Assembly: GCA_015232735.1 (NCBI GenBank)
Contig: JADFZC010000190.1
Span: 1 to 5,644, forward strand
DNA length: 5,644 nt
Direction: 5' to 3'
DNA from: Oligoflexales bacterium
GTDB lineage: Bacteria; Bdellovibrionota; Oligoflexia; Oligoflexales; Oligoflexaceae
Positions 1 through 5,644 of the stretch are shown one piece after another (position 1 is the first letter of the stretch; each line of letters starts with the position of its first letter). A program made the translations under genes and the position numbers. Below the pieces are notes generated by a model. The model worked only from the letters and a program-made list of their open reading frames with translations, was not told where the DNA came from and did not search any database.

Positions 1-47
1 GGATTTAAAACCTCCGGCTTTTTGATCGGGACCTCAGGCATTCTCAC
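1..47 (-). CDS. Candidate start of a small protein running off the left edge
   Basis: On the minus strand a GTG at 47-45 overlaps the TGA (46-44) that closes the preceding small frame, giving an ATGTGA junction of the kind seen between translationally coupled genes. The frame then reads MRMPEVPIKKPEVLN and is still open at base 1. An in-frame ATG two codons later (41-39) is an alternative start. No Shine-Dalgarno is visible. Only about 15 codons can be seen and I do not recognise the family. Support is limited to the junction geometry and the non-random look of the peptide, so this is tentative. Confidence 0.2.
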   Translation of the reverse strand, partial: MRMPEVPIKKPEVLN

Positions 48-187
48 ATTATGCTATCGCCGTAGATCTGCTTATAGAGTAATTTGGGCCGCTTTTGGAA
101 GGTTTCGCCTAAGCCTAAAGCCGTCAGGGAAGAAATGGGATGGATGGCCAAATTAGGGGAGGTAAGTCACAAGGGTGATTGTACCAT
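44..187 (-). pseudogene. Small reading frame after the deiminase gene, interrupted by an in-frame TGA
   Basis: The stop codon of the deiminase gene overlaps an ATG (TAATG, ATG at 187-185), the arrangement used for translational coupling. That frame reads MVQSPL and meets TGA at 169-167. It then continues open for 40 codons in the same frame to TGA at 46-44. This second part includes AIHPISSLTALGLGETFQ followed by KRPKLLYKQIYGDSIM, which looks like real protein rather than noise. A TTG at 151-149 could start the second part, but no ribosome binding site precedes it. The simplest readings are a small gene with a nonsense mutation, or a sequencing error at the TGA. I see no SECIS-like hairpin just after the TGA that would argue for selenocysteine. 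No family is recognised. Confidence 0.25.
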
Positions 188-1356
188 TATAATAATGGGC
201 CCGACGAAGTTATCGGAATTTCTTTGGTCACACAGTGGATTGACCCGCCGGAAGTGATGGAGTCGTCCGAAGGCAGAAGAACCGTCTTATAATCAGGAAG
301 CGCCTTCTGGTAGATTTGACGTGCGACCTCGTTGTCACCTTTTTTGTAGCTGGGTATGATTACCGTTTTGTTGACAATAAGTGAATTGGTGTAGGTATAC
401 CATGTCCCGTTGGACTTCCAGCCTTTTATGCGATAGACTTCATAAGACCTTTCATCGATGCATGGCAGGCCCTCAAAGTATGCCGCTGCCTTTTCGAGGG
501 TATTCCTGAACTCGTCGTCGGAGGACTCGGCGACAAGCACCTTGCATTCCCCAAGGAGTTTGACGAACATATCGATATGGCCGGTGCCGTCTGCCGGATT
601 TCCCGATGAGGTTTTCGGATAGTCGAACAGGTGGATTTTTTTGATGCCGTAATAATCCTTGAGAAGCAGATCCACTTTTTCACGGCTTATTTTGCTGTTC
701 CATTCATAGGTCCGTCCTGTCATGAAGAGGCTGCCTTTGCCGTCCGTCAGGAAGTTACCGCCATCCAGGATCAGGGATGTGGAGTAGCAGGCGGCATTTG
801 ATCTTGCGGCCAGTTTACATGGAACGGCATCGTCCTCCTTTCGGTATTGATAGTGCCGATAGGTTGAATCGATAATTCCCAGTTTTCCGCTCTGCTCATC
901 GATGCCGAAGGGACCATAATCCCGGATCCATACTGAATTGATCGGAAAATCAAGCGCCTCATAATTTTCTTTCGGCACATCGGGCAGGTTTGATGGGCCT
1001 TCAAGTCCCAGCACCTTGACTCCAGCGGCGCTGACATGCCTTGCGATCTCTTTAAGCATCGATTGGTATCCGGCAAAACCAAGTGCCACGGCCTGCATGG
1101 GCTCATATTCGGCAGGAACGCGAAAGCCTGATGGCGGGGGAGGCGTGACTCTTGTGGGCGGTGTGTCCGACGGATCTTCCTGTTTTGCCTTTTCAAGCTC
1201 TTTTTCGGTAGCCCAGTTGGGAAGAGGCGGGTCCTCGTGGGAAAAAGCATCATAAAGCGACTGCCGCGGGGAATTTTCACCGCTGCAGGCGGAAAGACAG
1301 AGAATTGCGCAGAAAACAAGCGACGGAAGGGATGTATTCAACTTTTTTTGCGGCAT
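187..1356 (-). CDS. Exported lipoprotein of the agmatine deiminase / peptidylarginine deiminase (PAD_porph) family
   Basis: Guanidino-group-modifying enzyme of the pentein fold. The family hydrolyses agmatine to N-carbamoylputrescine or converts peptidyl-arginine to citrulline with release of ammonia. The N-terminus is a lipoprotein signal: basic MPQKK, hydrophobic stretch, then lipobox LSAC with the lipidated Cys at residue 24. Ser follows the Cys, so outer-membrane sorting is likely. A Pro- and charge-rich linker spans about residues 37-76. The catalytic domain starts at FRVPAEYEPMQAV (78-90). Conserved residues are all present: WIRDYGP (143-149; Asp146), LDGGN (197-201), GHID (259-262; His260, Asp262), YTNSLIVN (322-329; Asn324) and GGSIHCVT (370-377; nucleophile Cys375). 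At 389 residues it is close to agmatine deiminases plus the export region, and has no added C-terminal Ig or sorting domain. Cytosolic agmatine deiminases lack a signal peptide, so a peptide, protein or periplasmic guanidino substrate is inferred. The start is supported by GAGGAT nine bases upstream. It follows the radical SAM gene by 49 bases, probably in one operon. Confidence 0.9.
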   Translation of the reverse strand: MPQKKLNTSLPSLVFCAILCLSACSGENSPRQSLYDAFSHEDPPLPNWATEKELEKAKQEDPSDTPPTRVTPPPPSGFRVPAEYEPMQAVALGFAGYQSMLKEIARHVSAAGVKVLGLEGPSNLPDVPKENYEALDFPINSVWIRDYGPFGIDEQSGKLGIIDSTYRHYQYRKEDDAVPCKLAARSNAACYSTSLILDGGNFLTDGKGSLFMTGRTYEWNSKISREKVDLLLKDYYGIKKIHLFDYPKTSSGNPADGTGHIDMFVKLLGECKVLVAESSDDEFRNTLEKAAAYFEGLPCIDERSYEVYRIKGWKSNGTWYTYTNSLIVNKTVIIPSYKKGDNEVARQIYQKALPDYKTVLLPSDDSITSGGSIHCVTKEIPITSSGPLL

Positions 1357-1365
1357 TGGCTTAAG

Positions 1366-1371
1366 ATCCTC
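1366..1371 (-). promoter_or_regulatory. Ribosome binding site of the deiminase gene
   Basis: The minus strand reads GAGGAT here, nine bases before the ATG at 1356-1354. This is good spacing and fixes the start used for the lipoprotein signal peptide. Confidence 0.6.
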
Positions 1372-1405
1372 AGTTTGGGATTGTTATACCTATTGTTGTA
1401 TGACT

Positions 1406-2503
1406 TCAAATTTTAGCTGGATCACGAAAATAGTTACAGCACGCTGTACAAATAGGTAACAATTTATTCTTCCTTATATACTGTTTAAACTTATTCGCAG
1501 CTTCACCGCTCCATATTTCAAGGAACTCTTTTTCATAAACGTTACCGCAAGAGAAATCATAAAAAGCATGACAAAATCCCACCTCCCCTTTGGCGCTTAT
1601 TTCCGCATAAATCCAGGGAAAGGCACAACTTCTATTATAATCAGCCATTTTTGAATATTCCCCGTCATAAAAATGCTTCAAATTTTCATGAGTCATGGTC
1701 TTCGGATAGGTGATACAATATATATTATTCTGTTCACAAAAGGTTTTTACCGCTGATATCTGTCGAATCAATTCAAGGATGTCGATCGACTTGAACTCAT
1801 CCCTGTCCCAAATCATTCCCCTCGCTCCTTTGGCCCCGGAAATACCAAAGTGATCATGAAGTATCTTTTCATATTCGTTACATTCCGCTTCTGTGGAAAA
1901 GAGCTGAAGCTCTATGCTGATATGATCCAGCATCTTTATATCAAGCGATTTTAAAAATAAATCTTCGATGTGTTTGTAAGTAATGGGAGTCACGACCATC
2001 GTAACGCCGATTTTTGGCAGGTCTGAACCGGCCTTTTCGCGTTCTTTGCAAATAGCCTCGATTCCTGATATAACCCGTCGATACACTCCTTTCCCTCTTT
2101 GCGCATCGTTTATTGCTTCAGGCCCGTCTAATGAAATCCACAAACGTGCAGGTTTGTAAAGAACGAGTTCAGCGGCGTATCTCTCAAGCAAGGTTCCATT
2201 AGTCGGCATTTCGTAATCAAAACCCATTTCGTGGAGAAATTTGCAGATCTCAATAATATCAGGGTGCATAAGTGGCTCTCCCCCAAAAAGGCCGATGTAA
2301 GGTCGCCCCTGACGACACTGCTCGATAACTTTTTTTACGACATGAGTTTCAAGATGAACCAAATCCTTCTTCTCGTGATAGGAACCGGACTCTCCCCATT
2401 CATAACACATCCGACAACGCAAATTGCACTTTTCTGTAAGTTGAAAGACAATCCATTTTGGAAAACTGAGGAACTGTTTCAGAGTTTTGGGAGGTGTAGT
2501 CAT
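1406..2503 (-). CDS. Radical SAM / SPASM-domain oxidoreductase
   Basis: Iron-sulfur enzyme that cleaves S-adenosylmethionine to a 5'-deoxyadenosyl radical. Residue numbers below count from the ATG at 2509. The [4Fe-4S]-SAM motif CNLRCRMC lies at 28-35 (Cys28, Cys32, Cys35), followed by YEWG. The SAM-binding GGEP is at 76-79, and the core motif SLDGPEAINDAQRG at 126-139 is typical of SPASM enzymes. The C-terminal part carries auxiliary-cluster cysteines at 295, 313, 321, 354, 357 and 358 within CAFPW, GFCHAF, SCGNV and CTACC. SPASM enzymes commonly modify ribosomally made peptides or protein side chains, but the substrate cannot be told here. Start choice: GGAG (2515-2512) is only two bases from the ATG at 2509 but eight from the ATG at 2503, so 2503 is preferred. 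The first cysteine is very near the N-terminus and coding-like sequence lies upstream in another frame, so the protein may once have been longer. Its GC content looks lower than in the flanking lipoprotein genes. Confidence 0.88.
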   Translation of the reverse strand: MTTPPKTLKQFLSFPKWIVFQLTEKCNLRCRMCYEWGESGSYHEKKDLVHLETHVVKKVIEQCRQGRPYIGLFGGEPLMHPDIIEICKFLHEMGFDYEMPTNGTLLERYAAELVLYKPARLWISLDGPEAINDAQRGKGVYRRVISGIEAICKEREKAGSDLPKIGVTMVVTPITYKHIEDLFLKSLDIKMLDHISIELQLFSTEAECNEYEKILHDHFGISGAKGARGMIWDRDEFKSIDILELIRQISAVKTFCEQNNIYCITYPKTMTHENLKHFYDGEYSKMADYNRSCAFPWIYAEISAKGEVGFCHAFYDFSCGNVYEKEFLEIWSGEAANKFKQYIRKNKLLPICTACCNYFRDPAKI

Positions 2504-2654
2504 AACCATTGCTCCATTTTTTTAGGCGCTTGATCCTGTTCTTACTCAAAATTATATAAAGCGGCAATAATAAGCCAGTATAATCCATCGCCACAAATTT
2601 TCCAGCGATAGTTTTTTTGGATTTGTCTTCATGGGAAGGACTTTTCTCCGGCAT
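2504..2654 (-). other. Coding-like stretch upstream of the radical SAM gene in a different frame
   Basis: From an ATG at 2654-2652 an open frame runs about 50 codons before overlapping the radical SAM start. It then continues in the wrong frame for a further 34 codons inside that gene. The upstream part contains MDYTGLLLPLYIILSKN followed by RIKRLKKW, a hydrophobic then basic segment that looks protein-like. The ATG has no Shine-Dalgarno. An A7 run on the minus strand (T7 at 2517-2523) sits just before the radical SAM start. Loss of one A there would place this stretch in frame with the enzyme and bypass the TAA that now closes its frame upstream. It is either a lost N-terminal extension, a small separate peptide gene, or chance. 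Confidence 0.3.
2512..2515 (-). promoter_or_regulatory. Ribosome binding site deciding the radical SAM start
   Basis: The minus strand reads GGAG here. Two ATGs follow, at 2509-2507 (gap of two bases) and 2503-2501 (gap of eight bases). The spacing favours the second ATG. Confidence 0.5.
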
Positions 2655-2739
2655 ATTGGTTTTTTAGTATGCCCTTAAGGCGAATTGTGGATTCTCGATT
2701 CATCATGAGGGGCAGGGTGGCACTCCAGTCACAATCCCT

Positions 2740-4611
2740 TCAGTGTATCGGAACATCGGGGCTGCTGCCTGGGCTTCCTGCACCGTTGCCTGGGCTTCCT
2801 GGGCTGCTTCCTGTGCCTTTCGGACTTCCGCCGGACGAGGGCGGATTAACCGGTATGGGTGGTTCTGGTATCGGTCCAATAGGTAATAGATAATAATTCT
2901 TTGAAGAGGTCATCGACCTGTTGTCCGCTGTACTCGGACTGGCAAGATTCCAATCCAAAAGATCCTCTCCCACATACAGACGACCGTTTGTGTAATCCGC
3001 CTCAAATGTCGTATACAGGGTTCTATCATAAACTCCGGAAGTCGAAATTTGAATGTCAGCCGGAGCAGATCCGGAGATCTCCTGCGAGTAGTTGATTTGA
3101 ATAAGATAGCTTCTCTGGTTTTCTTCAAATTTTCGGTTGTGTGCCAGGAAGTCGCTGTCGTAATATTCACATACATATTTAGTCATATTCCGGTACTTCT
3201 GATGTCCCATCATCAGTACTGGAACACCGTCGGGGGGCATGGGTGCGGTATAAAAATAAAAGCCTTCCATGTAGTATTCCTGAGTGTCGCCGTCATGAAA
3301 GCACTTTGGATAAACCCAGTATCTCTGATTGCCGTTGTCGCTTAAAAAATCAAAAATCCCCCTGCGCACAAGCTGAATATTTTTGGAAGAGCAGGGCATT
3401 GCATCACACTGGCTGCTCCCCCCGATCAAAAAACTGCTGATCTGGTAGCCATATTTGCGAACATCGACGCCATAGCAGTTTTGGCCATTGCCTGTTACTT
3501 GTGGAAGTTCAGCCGTCACCCGGCCCCCGGTATTTGTGGTAAAATAGTGATCTATGCCGACACCGGCTTCACTGCAAAAATCAGTTACCTTGACATTGGC
3601 ATATGCAACAGGCGAGCTTGTCGTCCCATCGACCACAACCGTATCAAGCACAGTAACCGTTGAGGAGGATGGACTTCCCGCCGCTGCTTCCGGACTGTCC
3701 GCTGCCTGAGTCTGAACGGGTGGCGCCTGAATATTGGAATCGGAAGGAGTGCTCGGCGGAGTACTTGCCGTAGTGGACGGCTCACCGTTCCCGGTGGATG
3801 CCCCGGTAGTGTTTCCCGGCTGCCCTGGAAAGTCCAAAGAAGCCGGAGGGGCAGTCCAGACTCTTGGCGTTTCGCTCACTATTTCGCTTAGCGAAGGTTC
3901 AGGTATGACGATGTTGTTAACGACCTGAATGCGATCCTCCTGATCTATGAAAGCCACCTCATGGCTGCCTACCGGGACATCAGGAATTGTATACTCGCCA
4001 CTTGTGTCGGTCCACACAGGCGGAATGTCCGTTCCCGGAAAGGTTACAAGAATTCCGGCGCCCACTCTGCCAAAAGAAAGCTCAACCTTCCCTTTCACGG
4101 TCACAAGCGGCGGCAGGGTGACAAGACCCATATCATTATTGCGATCCTGATAAAAGGTGACATGATTCAACCTTCTCCCTTTTCTTCCCGCGTTAATGAT
4201 CACGTCATAATCCCCTGCGGGAAGACCGTAAATCCGGAAAGTGTGCGAGGCCGGCTTTTCAGCAAAGGTCAACGCAGAGGAGGAAGGAGTTTCCTGAACC
4301 TGTACGAATTTGGTTTCGTTTTTGTGGTTCACGATATAAGCTGTGACCTGATCAGAACTGTCAGTATCCGAAATGGTAAAGGTGAGCCCATAACCGAGAT
4401 CTTCACCCCCCTCCTTTGGTATGGAGGTATCTTTTTTTGCGCTTTCTCCATCATTTTGAGCTGTTTGGTCCCGCTTTTTGCCAGGGCTAAACTTTTTGCA
4501 TGATGTCAAAGAGAGAGACTCAAAGAGAATAAGGAATAGACAGAGCAAAAGGGTAATCACTCTTGTACCGAAAAATCTTTTCAATGTTCCATATCTGTAT
4601 AATTTATTCAT
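2740..4611 (-). CDS. Large lipoprotein with carboxypeptidase-regulatory-like modules and a Gly/Ser/Pro-rich tail
   Basis: The product is 623 residues. The N-terminus has a long basic n-region (KRFFGTR), a hydrophobic core at about 18-34 and lipobox LTSC with lipidated Cys38. Lys follows the Cys, so outer-membrane placement is expected. A charged linker (39-70) leads to a beta-rich module (about 71-166) containing LPAGDYDVIINA. Next is a carboxypeptidase-regulatory-like beta-sandwich (about 168-236) with the hallmark pattern TDTSGEYTIPDVPVGSHEV. A low-complexity Ser/Thr/Pro/Ala linker covers 252-318. A third beta module (about 318-415) has TVVVDGTTSSPVAYANVKV. Residues 416-576 form an unrecognised domain rich in Tyr and Phe. 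The tail (577-623) is Pro then Gly/Ser/Pro rich. The six cysteines after the lipid site (346, 379, 402, 407, 437, 481) would suit disulfides in an exported protein. No catalytic motif is seen, so a surface or periplasmic structural or binding role is inferred. The start lacks a well-placed Shine-Dalgarno (AAGGG lies 14 bases upstream), but it gives a full signal peptide. Confidence 0.82.
   Translation of the reverse strand: MNKLYRYGTLKRFFGTRVITLLLCLFLILFESLSLTSCKKFSPGKKRDQTAQNDGESAKKDTSIPKEGGEDLGYGLTFTISDTDSSDQVTAYIVNHKNETKFVQVQETPSSSALTFAEKPASHTFRIYGLPAGDYDVIINAGRKGRRLNHVTFYQDRNNDMGLVTLPPLVTVKGKVELSFGRVGAGILVTFPGTDIPPVWTDTSGEYTIPDVPVGSHEVAFIDQEDRIQVVNNIVIPEPSLSEIVSETPRVWTAPPASLDFPGQPGNTTGASTGNGEPSTTASTPPSTPSDSNIQAPPVQTQAADSPEAAAGSPSSSTVTVLDTVVVDGTTSSPVAYANVKVTDFCSEAGVGIDHYFTTNTGGRVTAELPQVTGNGQNCYGVDVRKYGYQISSFLIGGSSQCDAMPCSSKNIQLVRRGIFDFLSDNGNQRYWVYPKCFHDGDTQEYYMEGFYFYTAPMPPDGVPVLMMGHQKYRNMTKYVCEYYDSDFLAHNRKFEENQRSYLIQINYSQEISGSAPADIQISTSGVYDRTLYTTFEADYTNGRLYVGEDLLDWNLASPSTADNRSMTSSKNYYLLPIGPIPEPPIPVNPPSSGGSPKGTGSSPGSPGNGAGSPGSSPDVPIH
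2766..2801 (-). repeat. 21-base direct repeat in the lipoprotein tail
   Basis: The plus strand reads TGCCTGGGCTTCCTG at 2766-2780 and again at 2787-2801, a 21-base period equal to seven codons. A partial third copy (GGGCTGCTTCCTG) follows at 2801-2813. It encodes the GSPG repeats near the C-terminus of the large lipoprotein. It probably arose by slippage or duplication and may vary in length between strains. Confidence 0.6.
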
Positions 4612-4716
4612 ATTTTGGACTTTTTCCCTTTTAGTTGCAGCATATTCAAAAAAAGAGGTCCCTCATTAACTGCAAAATATGTACCATCATTACACCATGG
4701 ACGGCCTTTGAAAGGA

Positions 4717-5511
4717 TTACCCTGAAATGAGCCCAAGTACGTCTTTTGTCAACCCCTTGCTCAGCCTGAATGAGAGGCTATGATATTCATTGAGAATAAA
4801 ATTTGAGAATTCGGCAAACCCCCTTTTCCTGAGCCAATGAACTGAAGAGAGATAAGAAAGAAGCTCAATCTCGGGCAGTTCGATGGAGCATATCGATTCA
4901 AGGTGTTCACACAGAATTTTAAGTCCGCTTTCTCTGGGAAGATCATCGTTGATGAGTTCGTATACCTCCACGGTTTTGAGGCGTTTTGCGAAACTGTATC
5001 CAATCAGTTTCTTGTTGTAGAGGGTTTTCATTTTTGGCAGGGACGAAATAATTTTTTTGTCACCTGCCGCGTAAAAGTACATTTTTGCGGCGAGGATCTG
5101 GGATTCATCGAGGGATGCCATGTTTTTTACCAATTTCAAAATTGGTTTTATGGAGCCTGTTCTGGCGGACCTGCGGCAGGCATCCTCCCACACGATATCC
5201 ATTTTGACTTGATCGTCCAAATCTTCAAAATATTCCGACATGATCTCCTGATGAAACCTTTCAGCTTCATCAAACTGACAGGATAACCTAAGCGCCAGAA
5301 GTTTATTGACAAGGAGGGTGTCTCTGTTTTTTGAATTGACAATCGAGGTATTGACCCGATCAAAATATTTGCAGGCGTCATAGCAGCAGCCGATCCTGTT
5401 CAGCCTGATCCCCATACTCAAATGGGAAATCGAAAGGTCCGCATCGGACGAGGGTTTGCAGAGATTCTGGCTGTAGAGAAACTTTATCATGGACGACCAT
5501 CGGTTTCCCAT
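4717..5511 (-). CDS. Hypothetical alpha-helical, TPR-like protein, N-terminus uncertain
   Basis: The 264 residues given run from the first in-frame ATG to TAA at 4719-4717. The sequence is helix-rich with no signal peptide or membrane segment. A region near residues 44-90 (YDACKYFDRV, then LLVNKLLALRLSCQFDEAERF) has the alternating small and large hydrophobic spacing of tetratricopeptide-like helix pairs. The rest, such as LPEIELLSYLSSVHWLRKRG, also looks like stacked helices. This suggests a protein-interaction scaffold, but no specific family is recognised. The start is doubtful: the ATG at 5511 has no Shine-Dalgarno, and the frame stays open upstream with convincing protein sequence. The gene ends 105 bases before the large lipoprotein and could share its transcript. 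Confidence 0.6.
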   Translation of the reverse strand: MGNRWSSMIKFLYSQNLCKPSSDADLSISHLSMGIRLNRIGCCYDACKYFDRVNTSIVNSKNRDTLLVNKLLALRLSCQFDEAERFHQEIMSEYFEDLDDQVKMDIVWEDACRRSARTGSIKPILKLVKNMASLDESQILAAKMYFYAAGDKKIISSLPKMKTLYNKKLIGYSFAKRLKTVEVYELINDDLPRESGLKILCEHLESICSIELPEIELLSYLSSVHWLRKRGFAEFSNFILNEYHSLSFRLSKGLTKDVLGLISG

Positions 5512-5644
5512 AGACAGTTCGAGCAGGGAAAAGCCCTGGAAGAGATCTCTATATAGAAAAGAGGCCGGCGACTTTTCAGGGTAAATCTTATTCAGGGCGA
5601 GAAGCTTTTGTTAATGAATTTTTAGCTCCAGAGATTAAGCGAAT
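5512..5644 (-). other. Probable 5' part of the TPR-like gene, with broken frame
   Basis: Immediately upstream of the ATG at 5511 the same frame remains open to a TAA at 5613-5611. It reads QKLLALNKIYPEKSPASF then LYRDLFQGFSLLELS, clearly in the style of the downstream helical protein, but without an ATG, GTG or TTG. In the neighbouring frame, from the window edge, IRLISGAKNSLTKA is open. Removing one A from the A4 run (minus strand; T4 at 5606-5609) would join that frame to the main one. The gene therefore probably begins outside the window and is either frameshifted, split, or affected by a base-call error. Confidence 0.4.

Noticed and set aside
1..156. Plus-strand frame open from base 1 to a TAG near 154
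   Set aside because: The peptide (GFKTSGFLIGTSGILTLCYR and on) looks unlike a normal C-terminus, and the opposite strand carries better-looking small frames continuing the operon.
167..169. In-frame TGA as a selenocysteine codon
   Set aside because: No stem-loop resembling a bacterial SECIS is evident in the bases just after it, and the context (residue 7, no redox motif) does not suit a selenoprotein.
184..198. Inverted repeat CCATTA-TAA-TAATGG over the deiminase stop
   Set aside because: The arms are AT-rich and six bases long with a three-base loop and no following U-run on the minus strand. It is too weak for a terminator.
771..1319. 182-codon minus-strand frame inside the deiminase gene
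   Set aside because: It overlaps the deiminase in another frame. The deiminase keeps every catalytic motif, so this is a shadow.
1383..1409. Possible promoter TTGAAG - 15 bases - TATAAC before the deiminase
   Set aside because: The -10 is good but the -35 is weak and the 15-base spacer is short. The small gap after the radical SAM gene is better explained by cotranscription.
3961..4503. 180-codon open frame on the plus strand
   Set aside because: It lies wholly antisense to the large lipoprotein, whose lipobox, domain patterns and composition are convincing. The plus-strand product has no recognisable motif and an abnormal composition.
4648..4664. GAGGGACCTC followed by T7 on the minus strand, before the large lipoprotein
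   Set aside because: It resembles a terminator, but at most three base pairs can form with a usable loop, so it is not stable.
4705..4715. Palindrome CCTTTGAAAGG beside the TPR-like gene stop
   Set aside because: The 5-base arms with a single central base cannot form a hairpin of note, and no second copy or known operator match was seen.
4903..5286. 127-codon open frame on the plus strand
   Set aside because: It is antisense to the TPR-like gene, with no ribosome binding site or known motif.

Overview
All supported genes in this window lie on the minus strand, so transcription runs from right to left. In that order they are: an alpha-helical, TPR-like protein (about 4717-5511, probably longer at its N-terminus); a 623-residue lipoprotein with carboxypeptidase-regulatory-like modules (2740-4611); a radical SAM/SPASM enzyme (1406-2503); an exported lipoprotein of the agmatine deiminase / Porphyromonas-type peptidylarginine deiminase family (187-1356); and weak traces of one or two small reading frames running off the left edge (1-187).

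The two clear lipoproteins (lipobox LTSC and LSAC) point to a Gram-negative bacterium with an Lpp-type outer membrane. Base composition is mixed, about 40% GC in the radical SAM gene and near 50% or more in the two lipoprotein genes by spot counts. The combination of large Ser/Pro/Gly-linked lipoproteins, TPR-like proteins and a SPASM enzyme would fit a deltaproteobacterial-type or related anaerobe, but no marker in the window fixes the taxon.

Gaps between the genes are 105, 236 and 49 bases. The last pair (radical SAM and deiminase) is close enough to be one transcript. No convincing rho-independent terminator or sigma-70 promoter was found in any gap, so a single transcript is possible but not shown. 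A working idea is a cell-envelope locus in which a displayed beta-sandwich lipoprotein, a peptide-modifying type radical SAM enzyme and an exported guanidino-modifying enzyme act together. That link is inferred from neighbourhood only.

The most unusual signals are reading-frame disturbances. (a) The radical SAM gene is preceded by a coding-like stretch in another frame, with an A7 run (minus strand) just before the present start. (b) The TPR-like gene stays open with protein-like sequence upstream of its first ATG, which has no ribosome binding site, until a TAA at 5611-5613; removing one base from an A4 run would join it to another open frame reaching the window edge. (c) An ATG overlaps the deiminase stop as TAATG, but its frame is cut by a TGA at codon 7 before continuing for 40 protein-like codons. 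These could be real decay, recoding, or assembly indels.
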